From Caproicibacter sp047833665 (GTDB lineage: Bacteria; Bacillota; Clostridia; Oscillospirales; Acutalibacteraceae): a stretch of DNA of 64,000 nucleotides. Below the pieces are notes generated by a model, which did no database searches, had not been told where the DNA came from, and worked only from the letters and a program-made list of their open reading frames with translations. The stretch covers positions 2,480,001 to 2,544,000 of the forward strand of contig CP181261.1 of NCBI GenBank assembly GCA_047833665.1, given 5' to 3'. Positions 55,262 to 64,000 of this stretch are shown one piece after another. Position numbers and translations under genes: made by a program. Each line of letters opens with the position of its first letter. Position 1 is the first letter of the stretch.

Positions 55262-55749
55262 TGTATATTTAAAATAAACTCCGCTCCAAACCGAAATCCC
55301 TCAAACCCTTATCCCTTCTCGCCTTGAACCTATTTTCCTATTTCTTTCCAGATAATAAAGTCCGCTCTAAAATTCCATATTTTCATTCCATTTAATAACA
55401 TTTATTCCTTAATTTTTGTAACAATTTTTAAAATAAAGTCGGTTCTAAATAGGGATAAGGTGAAAGGAAAAAGGGATAAGGTTGCATTTTCTCATTCGCT
55501 TTTTCTAATGCTTTTTATCAATCCTGGTATCAATATTTAAATCAATATAGTACTCTCAATCTCTTTAAAATCAATGCCTTTAGCCGTATTCCTTAATCCT
55601 AACATACACCTTATCCCTCTCCCCCTAAAAATCAAAAATCCCGCAGCCAATCAGGATTTATCCTGCATCTACTACGGGATTTTGGAATGAACTTTATTTT
55701 TATAGAGCGAAGTTTATTATTACGGAGTGGAGTTTATTTTAGTTATATA
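55262..55749. mobile_element. Left end of Tn7-like transposon, containing a complete L-R mini-unit (488 bp)
   Basis: Begins TGTATATTTAAAATAAACTC with three spaced TnsB-like sites (about 55271, 55353, 55430) and ends with three packed inverted sites (55684-55741) then agttatata. Same structure and internal hairpin as the 452-bp element at 47471. The outside left 5 bp are acagg; no acagg follows 55749, so the left end probably pairs with a right end beyond the window. Confidence 0.75.
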
Positions 55750-55925
55750 TAGTTAGTCATGATATTTAGGGTTATGGGTTAAGTTTTGTCAATTAATCTT
55801 GAGTACCAGTATTCCATGATAAAATAACAACCTAATTTCCCAAAGATATATTTAAATACTAAATTATTTCAATTTATTAATAGTCATTTTGTTTTCTACA
55901 GTCAGTATATATTATTCATGAGATA

Positions 55926-57563
55926 TTAACTTATTGCAGGTAAATATTTTTCTAGACCTTTTATTATTTTTTCCTTCTTATCAGTGCTTAATAATCTCAA
56001 CACCAACTCGATATATGCATTATTATTAAGCCCAAAAATATGACCTATACTTTTTGCAAGACCTTTATTATTAAAATACTTTAGTATATCCTCATATTTA
56101 TCCTCACTTTTCAATTTCTCAAACAACTGCCTATATTTATTCTCTATTTGCTTAACATTTATTACTTGTAATATATTATTAACCTTTTCTTGTATTCCTT
56201 CTATACTTTTATCGTTTATATCATAATTGCTAAGCAAGAATTTTATTTCACTAACCACTGCATTCTTAATTTGTAATTCTAAATTATCAGAAAATATATC
56301 TTTAATAAACTTAATAGCATCTTTTACTTTAGAAGAATCTAATGCCTGATTTTCAGCAACTACTTCTAGTATTTCTTTGACGATAAATAGATTTTCAACT
56401 TCTGCAATATTTAAAGTGTATACATTTTGTTCCTTCAACGATTTTATTTCTTCTTCTGCTCTGTAGTCTCTATCAATTAACCCATATGCTTCAAGATGAT
56501 GTAATTGACGATGATTTCTCATTGCTTTTGTTGATTCAATAACTTTTAGGCAACTTTTACATGGCACTATATAAAAGTCTGCATAAAAATACTGATATAA
56601 AGAATAATCAAAACTATCTCTTGTTCCCTCTACAAATAGAACTTTTTTTCTGGTTCCCAATAATTCTAATAATAATTCTTCTGGTATATCATCATTTCCT
56701 TCTACAAACTCAAAATCCCATTTATCATTTCCTAAATATTCATGTACCCACAATTTTTTCGAATTCCTATGTGCTGATGCAAATTGAATATCATGAGTAA
56801 TATATATGAATAAACAGTCTTTTCTTTGCTCTTCAAGTTTACTCCAAAGTCTGTTCATTATAGACCTATGTAAATGAACTTCGGGTTCATCAATTATTAT
56901 TATAGAATTCGCAGGTGCACATAAACATTGTCCCATTAAATACAGGGCTACTCTCTCACCATCACTCATTTCTCTCCCAGGATATTCCGAATTTGATAAT
57001 TTTGCAGAAACTTTTGCATCACTCAGGATAATTTCTCTATGTGGAAAAATGTCTTTCCAAAGTTCAATAATTATATCTATTTCTGATTTTGGTGCTTTAT
57101 CATGTGATAAACCACTTACTTCTTTTTCTTTACATTCTTTAACATACTGTTCATATAATTTATTTTGTTTGGCAAATAGAGTAGAAAGAACCTTATCATA
57201 GTCATTTAATAACGATGTTGTATATTTTCCCCATCCCCATCTTTGTCCTTTTTCAGGATTTTTATTTGTATCTCCCCAAAACAATTCATTAAATGCTTGT
57301 TCATAACTCTTTAAACTAACATAATCAGGTACTACTAAAGACCTTTGTGCTGCGATTCTATGTACATTATTCATATTATTTCTTTCAATCCATGCACCCA
57401 ATCTGCTCTTCCCTGAACCATTTGCACCAATAATAACAATTGATTGATATTGTCCAATATCATACTCTTTCTTTGTAGTATCCTTATCAGGCAACATTAC
57501 CTTCATAAGTTTTCCCCCTAAATCCAATAGATAAAACCTTATAGATGTAGTTTTGTACTCCAT
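55926..57563 (-). CDS. AAA/ABC-type ATPase fused to DUF4435 (TOPRIM-like), PARIS-like defence cargo
   Basis: 545 residues. ATPase part: Walker A GANGSGKSR, signature-like MSDGERVALY, Walker B IIIIDEPEVHLHRS and IYITHDIQ switch. From residue ~305 a DUF4435 domain: KVLFVEGTRDSFDY (TOPRIM Glu), AYGLIDRDYR and LNIAEVENLF. In the PARIS anti-phage system AriA (ATPase) and AriB (DUF4435 nuclease) are separate or fused proteins that respond to viral anti-restriction proteins. Cargo position in a Tn7-like element fits defence. Start 57563 has weak ribosome pairing; ATG 57506 has GGGGG but would remove the first strand. Confidence 0.75.
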   Translation of the reverse strand: MEYKTTSIRFYLLDLGGKLMKVMLPDKDTTKKEYDIGQYQSIVIIGANGSGKSRLGAWIERNNMNNVHRIAAQRSLVVPDYVSLKSYEQAFNELFWGDTNKNPEKGQRWGWGKYTTSLLNDYDKVLSTLFAKQNKLYEQYVKECKEKEVSGLSHDKAPKSEIDIIIELWKDIFPHREIILSDAKVSAKLSNSEYPGREMSDGERVALYLMGQCLCAPANSIIIIDEPEVHLHRSIMNRLWSKLEEQRKDCLFIYITHDIQFASAHRNSKKLWVHEYLGNDKWDFEFVEGNDDIPEELLLELLGTRKKVLFVEGTRDSFDYSLYQYFYADFYIVPCKSCLKVIESTKAMRNHRQLHHLEAYGLIDRDYRAEEEIKSLKEQNVYTLNIAEVENLFIVKEILEVVAENQALDSSKVKDAIKFIKDIFSDNLELQIKNAVVSEIKFLLSNYDINDKSIEGIQEKVNNILQVINVKQIENKYRQLFEKLKSEDKYEDILKYFNNKGLAKSIGHIFGLNNNAYIELVLRLLSTDKKEKIIKGLEKYLPAIS

Positions 57564-57667
57564 TGTATTTATTGAATAATATCCTCAAAAAGCAATAAAT
57601 TGCATTCCTGATATACATACATATATTTTATAATGTCTGTATTCTATTAGCAACTTTATAAATTTTA

Positions 57668-59557
57668 TCATTTATAATTGTACAGTCTATTTATATAATT
57701 CTCTAACTCGAATACATATTCCTCCCTTATTCCAGCCTTCCGCATCACTTTCCACAATTGCAATTCTTCTCCTTCTTTTTCTAATTCCTTAACTGCCCAG
57801 CGAATCCTTCTTAACCTGAAGTCGTGATTGGTCTCTTTAACAGAATCCAGATATGCCTTTGTCTTAGGAAGTTTATCTAAATGTTTTTCAAGCAAGCCCC
57901 TTATGCCTAATTTACTGCCAATTAGGCTAATGGTAATCCTTTCAGGCTTTTCATCCGGATTTAGCATCTTGTCAACAATACATTTTACCTGAGACAATAT
58001 CTCATTATCTCTTTGATTCCAATCAACTCTGCTATTTACAACATTAGTCTCTTTTCTATCAGGAGAGTTCTGGTACAGCCATTCCCTGTCATTTCTATAA
58101 AGCCAGGCAAACAAAGCCTTATCAATCTGCCGTAATTGCGTTTTTCCCATTTCTGGATATTGCTTTCTTAATTCCTTCCACTTTTCTCTGTAGTAATCCT
58201 TGTCTAAACTCATTGAAGAATAAATATTCCCATCATTATCATATACACTATCGACCTCATCCCGCTTTTCCCAGTAAGTAGTCAGTCCAAGTTTCTTAGC
58301 ATACTTCTTAACTGTATTAGGGTCTACTCCTAGTAACCTTGCTGTTTCTCTTAAACTTAACTTTAGGTCTACTAATTCTTTGAGCCTCTCCTCCCATACT
58401 TGCCCAAACCTTTTTATCCTTCCAAGTCTATATCTTGCATCCACAGACTCATCTGGCCCACTTCTGGTATAAACAAAACCACAAGTACAAGAAAAAGTTC
58501 CAACAGGACATTTTGAATCTGTACTGTATGCAACCTTCAAATCAGAAACAACCGGCTTTAGGTAGTGGTCTGCCGCTGCATTCAAACAAGGCCACGGTCC
58601 ATCCCCAAAAGGCTTATATTCCATCTTATTATAAAATAAATCAAGAAGAGAAATACCAAGAAAACGGGACAAAAGCAAATGCCTGATAGGATGAGCAGTC
58701 TTGTTTTTCTTTCTTATCATATCCATTAGCCAATTTGAATCATTATCAATGTTTATCCTGGACTGTACTATATCTAAAAATTTTTCTCCATAATAATTAA
58801 TAAACTCTTTTATAAAATCCTTTTGATACACTTTTCCGTTAGAAGTTGCAAATCCCATTTCCTTCATCTTTGCAAGATACTGCTCTTTATACCATTCTAT
58901 ATCTCTCTTTTCAAAGTCGCTGTTAAGCAAAGTCTGAGCATCCTCTGCGAGTATAATCAGTTTTTCAAAAACATCATCAGAGTAGTTAATAACAATATCG
59001 GGTTTTACACAGTTTTCCTCGCCAGCAGCCTTATATTCGTGTTTGCTATATCCCCTGACAGGAACCTGGCTGTCATATAAAGGAACATGATGTTTCGGGC
59101 ATATCAGTACACCAGGGATTTGATGAACTCTATGCCAGTATAACTCTCCGTACTGCAACTTATCTTCTTTAGCACAGACAGGGCAGAACTTAAAATATTG
59201 GTTTAATGTAACGGAACTGGCCATGATTCCAGTCCGGCTATATACGCTTCCTCCATTTTCCCCTTTCATTGATTCTAGAACTTTTTCTGCACGCTCAGGA
59301 GGTAAAAAGGCAGAATAGAACGGGAAAAGTGTATGGTTTTTAATAAGATATTCTTCAGTATACCTGGAATTAAGGGGCATATTATTAACAAGGTTCTGTA
59401 TATTGGAAGGCAGGTCCATCACTGCTGTCACAGAAATTGAACTAAAAAGGTCCTGCATTGTAGCCTTATAACTTGTATTCCCGCTACGTACATGGTACCT
59501 TGCAAGGACGCTGTATAATACTTCATCCTCATAAGGCACAGGAAAAAACGTTATCAT
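57668..59557 (-). CDS. tnsD: TniQ/TnsD-family target-selection protein
   Basis: 629 residues. Opens FFPVPYEDEVLYSVLARYHV, the TniQ start, with CHCC zinc finger FCPVCAKEDK ... ICPKHHVPL, a second zinc-ribbon CPVGTFSCTCGFVY and C-terminal HTH modules (SLRETARLLGVDPNTVKKYA). Length fits TnsD rather than short CRISPR-type TniQ. Chooses the target site together with TnsC. Gap of 6 nt from tnsC. Confidence 0.9.
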   Translation of the reverse strand: MITFFPVPYEDEVLYSVLARYHVRSGNTSYKATMQDLFSSISVTAVMDLPSNIQNLVNNMPLNSRYTEEYLIKNHTLFPFYSAFLPPERAEKVLESMKGENGGSVYSRTGIMASSVTLNQYFKFCPVCAKEDKLQYGELYWHRVHQIPGVLICPKHHVPLYDSQVPVRGYSKHEYKAAGEENCVKPDIVINYSDDVFEKLIILAEDAQTLLNSDFEKRDIEWYKEQYLAKMKEMGFATSNGKVYQKDFIKEFINYYGEKFLDIVQSRINIDNDSNWLMDMIRKKNKTAHPIRHLLLSRFLGISLLDLFYNKMEYKPFGDGPWPCLNAAADHYLKPVVSDLKVAYSTDSKCPVGTFSCTCGFVYTRSGPDESVDARYRLGRIKRFGQVWEERLKELVDLKLSLRETARLLGVDPNTVKKYAKKLGLTTYWEKRDEVDSVYDNDGNIYSSMSLDKDYYREKWKELRKQYPEMGKTQLRQIDKALFAWLYRNDREWLYQNSPDRKETNVVNSRVDWNQRDNEILSQVKCIVDKMLNPDEKPERITISLIGSKLGIRGLLEKHLDKLPKTKAYLDSVKETNHDFRLRRIRWAVKELEKEGEELQLWKVMRKAGIREEYVFELENYINRLYNYK

Positions 59558-59563
59558 TATGTG

Positions 59564-61219
59564 CTACACCGCCTTGAAAAAGTCATTTTCCACCTGCTTA
59601 ATAACTCCTTTTTCTTTTAATGATTCATAGGCTGATTTTTTGTTTCTCCTGCCTTCTTCCACAATAAATCTTATATCATTTTCATCCATCTTATTTGGTT
59701 TACTCTTTTCTTTTCGCTTTGGTTTACCCTTGGTTGCTATCATCTGTACCGCCTTTATTACAATCTCCGAAACTTCAAGACTCTCTTCACTATCTAAAAC
59801 CTGCTCTACTGCTTTTTGAGCCTTTTTTGCATCAATATTTAAGTCTAATAATTTTATAATCGCCTGTTCCTTCCTGGAAAGGTTGGCTTCCTTTTCTTTT
59901 TCCTTCTGCTGCCTTTGGAGCATCTTCATTCTCATATCCCAGTCTAATGATTGCTTGCTTTTGTCCATAAATCCCAGAAAATCAATGTCTACAGTACATA
60001 TATCCTCATACTTGGCGATTTCTTTAATGTTTCCTGATTTTAATGCTTCCAGCATGGGGCGGACCAATTTCAAATTATCTTTTGCAACCTGCCTAATCAG
60101 ATTTGCAGTGATATCCTCTCTCCCTGAAAGAATAGCCCGTATTTGTGACATCGCATAAAGTTTTACTGCAATGTCTATGATGCCTTGTGACTCCTCATAG
60201 AGAACATCATTTAATTCCGGTGTTAATGGTACTTCCTTTTTGGTCCACTGATAGTCCCAAAGTGCATTGATTAGCAAATCCCAACTTTTATCTTTGCTCA
60301 ACCTCTCCCAAACCATATCTCCCTGACCGCTGCCGCGCCTTGCCTGTCGAAACTCCGATTGTAGAACCGATAATGCTTTTGTAGTTCCGATAAGTATGAC
60401 AGGTACCCCGATGGTATTGACAAGGGTTACAAAAAAGTTAAGCATCTTCTCATCCCCGCCGCTTTTTGCCCCATTTAAATGCTGAATCTCGTCTATGACC
60501 AATACGCCTAAGGCTGTATTTCTGGCTATCTGGGATATAATAGAGAGCATATTGTCTACGGTTTTCCTACCTACCCCAAACTTCTTATAATAGTCTGTAC
60601 CCAACAGGTCGTCTACCTTATGGAAAAACTCTATGCAGAGACCCTTCAAGGAACCGTCAAATGGGCAGTCTAACTTCAGCCAAACCAGTTGGTACATACT
60701 AAAATTGATATTCTTATATTGCGAATGAACAATTATCTGGGGATAAAGAGATAATACACGGTTGATAGCAGTTGTCTTACCCATTCCACTTACGCCTATA
60801 ATAGTAAAGCCCGATGCAGTAGTCCTGAAGGATGCATTGCTGCTTAATTCCCATTTCAGGCTTTGTATCGCCTTATAACCGTCCTGAAGGCTTTCAGCAT
60901 AGGAAGGTTTAAACGGATTGCGTGCCAGGTATCCCTGCCTTATAACCCTGCTTATCCTGCTTTCAAGGTCAAGATGAATACCAAGAGGCTGGAAACACTG
61001 GAACAGCCGCTGAACCATATGGATGCGATAGTGGCTTTCCAATTGCCTTTCTTCTGGATTATAGCGCGGATAAAGTGCAAGTTTCTCCACCACTTCTTCC
61101 TGGGAATAAATTGGCGGCAGTGCTTCAATAAACGGGTTTCCGCTGTATTCAGGTATCAACTGGTCCTTGTATTCTGCAACTACAGCATTAGCACCGTTAG
61201 GTATTATTACTTTATTCAT
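59564..61219 (-). CDS. tnsC: TnsC transposition regulator ATPase
   Basis: 551 residues. AAA+ core: Walker A GVSGMGKTTAIN, Walker B VLVIDEIQHLNG, sensor LIGTTKA. N-terminal part carries the TnsB/TnsA-contacting region; long charged C-terminal tail. Communicates between TniQ/TnsD and the transposase. Overlaps tnsB by 8 nt. Confidence 0.93.
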   Translation of the reverse strand: MNKVIIPNGANAVVAEYKDQLIPEYSGNPFIEALPPIYSQEEVVEKLALYPRYNPEERQLESHYRIHMVQRLFQCFQPLGIHLDLESRISRVIRQGYLARNPFKPSYAESLQDGYKAIQSLKWELSSNASFRTTASGFTIIGVSGMGKTTAINRVLSLYPQIIVHSQYKNINFSMYQLVWLKLDCPFDGSLKGLCIEFFHKVDDLLGTDYYKKFGVGRKTVDNMLSIISQIARNTALGVLVIDEIQHLNGAKSGGDEKMLNFFVTLVNTIGVPVILIGTTKALSVLQSEFRQARRGSGQGDMVWERLSKDKSWDLLINALWDYQWTKKEVPLTPELNDVLYEESQGIIDIAVKLYAMSQIRAILSGREDITANLIRQVAKDNLKLVRPMLEALKSGNIKEIAKYEDICTVDIDFLGFMDKSKQSLDWDMRMKMLQRQQKEKEKEANLSRKEQAIIKLLDLNIDAKKAQKAVEQVLDSEESLEVSEIVIKAVQMIATKGKPKRKEKSKPNKMDENDIRFIVEEGRRNKKSAYESLKEKGVIKQVENDFFKAV

Positions 61220-63377
61220 GGATTTTCTTTAAAGCCTCCTTTTGTTTTCTTATCAAAAGGCTTATCGTATCATTCTCGTCCACCTCTTCCTCCTGCTCTG
61301 CCCTGCTAAACGGTATAACTTCTGCATTACTTCCTGTTTCTTTTTTATCCAGTTCGAAGGCTTCCTTCTCCCTGTTTAACATCTTTTCTAATCTCCTGTT
61401 GTTTCTAATCCCTTTTTTGCGCTTCGAATCGCTTTCATTTGATTTTTCTTCTTTAAAAGATTTTTCTGCCTCTTTTGCAATACTTTCGATTTCAGTAATT
61501 AAATCAACCTTTGCCTGCAGTTCCTTATCTTCTGCAATTTTTATTTGAAGTTTCTCCTCTTCAAGAAGGTATTGAATTTCCTCAAGATTTTTATCTTTAT
61601 ACCTATCCTGGTGTTCCAGGAGAAAACATTTCTCGAAGTCCATGCCATTTTGCTCCTTGATATAAATAAAGTTCATATTGCGGGGGTCATAGGAAACATC
61701 AATCTTCCATGTTCCTTTATTTCTCGCCTTTTCAAACCATCTCTCCTTAAGAGTTTTTGGTGAAGCATAATACAAGCCTTTGAATTTTATCCCCTTTGCC
61801 GTTACAGTTGCTGCATCTGAGGGCATAAGATTTAGTTTAACGATATCCTCTGGTACACTCCGCAATTTTCCCGCACAGTTTGCAATCCCCCAGTTCCATA
61901 TTTCCCGTGGAATACATTCTACTTCATCAGCAACCATCATCTCTTCCCTGTCATAGTTTTTAAGATGGTACTGGTTATTATGGTACAGGGCACATTTTAT
62001 GATTATCTGTGTAAACTGGTATATATCCAATTTGGCATCCAACCTGTAATCCCTGTCGCCACGCTCTCTCACATCAGGGTCAACAGTACCAGGCAAAAGC
62101 GGTTTTACCCTTATATTAGTAATTCTGAAATGCTGTTCAATAACTGCTTTCCAGTCTGCCCGATATGGGGGAGTATTCTGTATCTTTACATGTAGAGAAT
62201 TAATAAGGTTTTCAACATTCTTGCCTTCAAGTTCCCCTCTGTCCGCCAGAATAGCCTCTGGCAAGTGATGGACAGGCCAGTCCTTTTCTTCAATATCTAT
62301 TCCATACTCCTTGCAAAAGGCAACTTTGTCGGACGCTGCATTTGCAAGAGCCATCATAGCCCCTATCCAACTTGGCCCCTCTAAGCCAACATAAATACCA
62401 ACAACCATCCTGCTGAAAACATCTATAACCCCGTAAATTACCGGTCTTCCAATTATCCAGTTCCTGTTATAACGGCTCACAAGATAAATGTCACCTACAG
62501 TTGCATCAATCTGATAGATACTTCCTGGCGCAATTGCTTCCGAAGTTGTATTGCCTAAAAGTGGTCTATACTGCTGCTCATATTTTTTACTGCTTTGTCT
62601 GGATGAAATTTGCTTTTTTAAATTGATATTCTTATAATACCAGTAACGGAATTGGGCATATGTAGGCACCTCTCCTATGGGTTTTATTACAGGAACTCTT
62701 ATGCCGTTTTCTATCCTGAATTCATCGCTGAAGAATTCTTTTCTCATCAGTTCATATGCAAGTTTAAGGGAATTTTTGGCGCCTGTATGATAGTATTTAT
62801 TGATAGCGATATTAAATATCCTTTTTATTTCTTCATCTACATTGATTCCCTCACCCACCAGTTCAGCATTTTTTCTTCTGCGCCCACGCTTTTTGTCTCC
62901 TGCCCGCCTTTCTTTACCCGGACCTCCGCATAAATAGTAGTCTGGAAGCAAAGCGTTCTTTATTTTCCCTCTCTTCCAGAATCGTTTAAGGTAGTTTGAA
63001 ACAGTTTTTTCATGTAAGTTATAAATAGACGATGCTTTTAAAACAAGTTCTCTCCGTTCTTTCTTATAAAAAATCACAGGTTCAAGCACAACCAGTTCTT
63101 TAATTACTTCCCATGCTTTATCCCGTATTTCTTTTGATTTCTCTGATAATTCTCCTTCATCAACAACCTTAACAAATGGGTCGCTATCCAATAAACCTGC
63201 AATCCCCTGCTTAATGCCTTCTTCAATATCTGAAATACATCTTGGGAAAGGACTTTCATTTGAATGTATGTTTATAACATATGCAAGGTTTTGCTGCCTA
63301 TCAAGCCACAAAATCCTTTCCACGCTTTCTTTATCATTATCCTGTCCCCATTTGATTAGTGTATTTACTGCTATCAT
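61212..63377 (-). CDS. tnsB: TnsB transposase
   Basis: 721 residues. HTH modules at the N-terminus, rve core with the DDE triad in YQIDATVGDIY, ADRGELEGKN and WKAVIEQHFR, then Mu-type C-terminal domain (YYASPKTLKERWF) and acidic tail for TnsC contact. Cuts 3' ends and joins DNA; its sites are the AATAAA(C/G)TCC repeats at 55.3 and 47.5 kb. Overlaps tnsA by 4 nt. Confidence 0.94.
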   Translation of the reverse strand: MIAVNTLIKWGQDNDKESVERILWLDRQQNLAYVINIHSNESPFPRCISDIEEGIKQGIAGLLDSDPFVKVVDEGELSEKSKEIRDKAWEVIKELVVLEPVIFYKKERRELVLKASSIYNLHEKTVSNYLKRFWKRGKIKNALLPDYYLCGGPGKERRAGDKKRGRRRKNAELVGEGINVDEEIKRIFNIAINKYYHTGAKNSLKLAYELMRKEFFSDEFRIENGIRVPVIKPIGEVPTYAQFRYWYYKNINLKKQISSRQSSKKYEQQYRPLLGNTTSEAIAPGSIYQIDATVGDIYLVSRYNRNWIIGRPVIYGVIDVFSRMVVGIYVGLEGPSWIGAMMALANAASDKVAFCKEYGIDIEEKDWPVHHLPEAILADRGELEGKNVENLINSLHVKIQNTPPYRADWKAVIEQHFRITNIRVKPLLPGTVDPDVRERGDRDYRLDAKLDIYQFTQIIIKCALYHNNQYHLKNYDREEMMVADEVECIPREIWNWGIANCAGKLRSVPEDIVKLNLMPSDAATVTAKGIKFKGLYYASPKTLKERWFEKARNKGTWKIDVSYDPRNMNFIYIKEQNGMDFEKCFLLEHQDRYKDKNLEEIQYLLEEEKLQIKIAEDKELQAKVDLITEIESIAKEAEKSFKEEKSNESDSKRKKGIRNNRRLEKMLNREKEAFELDKKETGSNAEVIPFSRAEQEEEVDENDTISLLIRKQKEALKKIHE

Positions 63378-64000
63378 AGTATTCTCACCCTTTCTGGTAA
63401 ACTCTGCTTTATAATTTCTATACTTTGGGTCGAATCATTAAGGTCGATTTTTTTATTCATGTCCACCATTATCCTTTTAAGGGCAATTAAACGCTTGAAT
63501 ATGTATATCCCTGTACCTGTATCCAAATTAAACAGCCTATCAAACTGTACAGTGAAATTTCTAATCGATGTATTGCTTCCTGCTAATTTCTCAATAAAAG
63601 CATTACAGTAATACTCAACCTCTTCATCTGTAAATCCTCTTTCATCAGCAGGATATAAGGATGAGTGAACCCATTCTATATTCTTTGCTTTAACCACTGG
63701 AATCTCTTTTTGCGTTACTATTCCCCAATCAATATTTTGGCTCTGCCAGTATCTTCTCTCTATTTCCAGCCTTTCTAATGCTGTTTTGCGCTCAAGTTCA
63801 TAGTCCGCCTTAAGGCTTCTGGCAACATATGCTATTTTGCCATTTGGTTTTTTCAAGGTTATTAAAAATGATGTGGATAAAATGTATGGCGTTCCTGTAT
63901 CTTTGTCTTTAAATAAATCAAAATTTAAACCAGCCTTGTTTTGTATTACTTCTTCACAATGAAACAAGGGGTAATGTTCCCTGATATCTAAAACATCATC
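63374..64000 (-). CDS. tnsA: TnsA endonuclease, N-terminus outside window
   Basis: Frame open to the window edge, reading DDVLDIREHYPL before FHCEEVIQ, so the start is missing. Alignment by eye to E. coli TnsA: the STDFLV block appears as STSFLI (catalytic Asp114 replaced by Ser), Lys132 is kept (SLKADYEL), and LEIERRYWQ...DWGIVTQKEI and NIEWVHSS match. The catalytic Glu63 is off-window. Normally cuts 5' ends to make transposition cut-and-paste. Confidence 0.9.
   Translation of the reverse strand, partial: DDVLDIREHYPLFHCEEVIQNKAGLNFDLFKDKDTGTPYILSTSFLITLKKPNGKIAYVARSLKADYELERKTALERLEIERRYWQSQNIDWGIVTQKEIPVVKAKNIEWVHSSLYPADERGFTDEEVEYYCNAFIEKLAGSNTSIRNFTVQFDRLFNLDTGTGIYIFKRLIALKRIMVDMNKKIDLNDSTQSIEIIKQSLPERVRIL

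Larger units (their letters stand above)
55262..64000. mobile_element. Tn7-like transposon (TnsABC + TniQ), right end outside window
   Basis: Carries tnsA, tnsB, tnsC, tniQ in the order and orientation of Tn7 with the tns genes reading inward from the missing right end, plus a defence-like cargo gene next to the left end. No tnsE and no CRISPR genes are visible. Confidence 0.85.

Overview
The window looks like a chromosome segment from a low-to-mid GC Clostridia member, probably an Oscillospiraceae/Ruminococcaceae-type gut or anaerobic organism. The support is indirect: strong AGGAGG-type ribosome sites, a CBS-domain family II pyrophosphatase, FeoA/FeoB with a FeoB-associated Cys-rich protein, a Clostridia-style permuted PstS, and a bacteriocin resembling butyrivibriocin AR10. 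The genus cannot be fixed from the sequence alone. The backbone is interrupted by several kinds of mobile DNA, and many genes are freshly broken.

Layout. 1-3.5 kb: the end of lysA, a ketopantoate reductase and a FetAB-type ABC pair. 3.67-14.9 kb: a minus-strand exopolysaccharide operon of the BcsA/BcsB/GH8 type with a DUF2334 protein and a degenerate-GGDEF membrane protein that keeps an RxxD I-site; this resembles the Listeria Pss c-di-GMP-controlled locus. Two of its genes are broken, the GT2 synthase by a 25-bp tandem duplication and the first gene by an in-frame TAA. 15.4-23.7 kb: an amino-acid ABC transporter, a HAD phosphatase, the feo operon, a GNAT protein and a pyrophosphatase.

23.95-35.02 kb: an initiator tRNA-Met whose 3' end is repeated 11 kb downstream, bracketing an integrated island. 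The island has no integrase left. It holds ParA/ParB, an AAA-DUF4143 protein, surface/membrane proteins and four IS elements (ISL3, IS3, IS6-like, IS481). A 27-bp palindrome occurs three times, once inside parA, and could be the partition site. 35.3-38.1 kb: a compact gassericin A/AR10-type circular bacteriocin cassette (ABC ATPase, permease, small immunity candidate, precursor, SpoIIM/DUF95 protein) lying between ISL3 remnants.

39.3-45.9 kb: a complete pstSCAB-phoU-phoB-phoR operon with a Pho-box-like array. 46.4-50.9 kb: marR and a heterodimeric ABC exporter; its first subunit is split by a 452-bp non-autonomous Tn7-like element with a 5-bp target duplication. 51-55 kb: a decayed methyltransferase gene, DNA glycosylase Tag, and a Zn/Cd/Pb efflux set (P-type ATPase, HMA protein, ArsR repressor). 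55.26 kb to the window end: a Tn7-like transposon inserted in an XRE-regulator gene. It carries tnsA (cut by the window edge), tnsB, tnsC, tniQ/tnsD and a PARIS-like AAA-ATPase/DUF4435 fusion as probable defence cargo. Its left end contains a second full L-R mini-unit related to the one inside the ABC exporter, linking the autonomous element to its mini-element.
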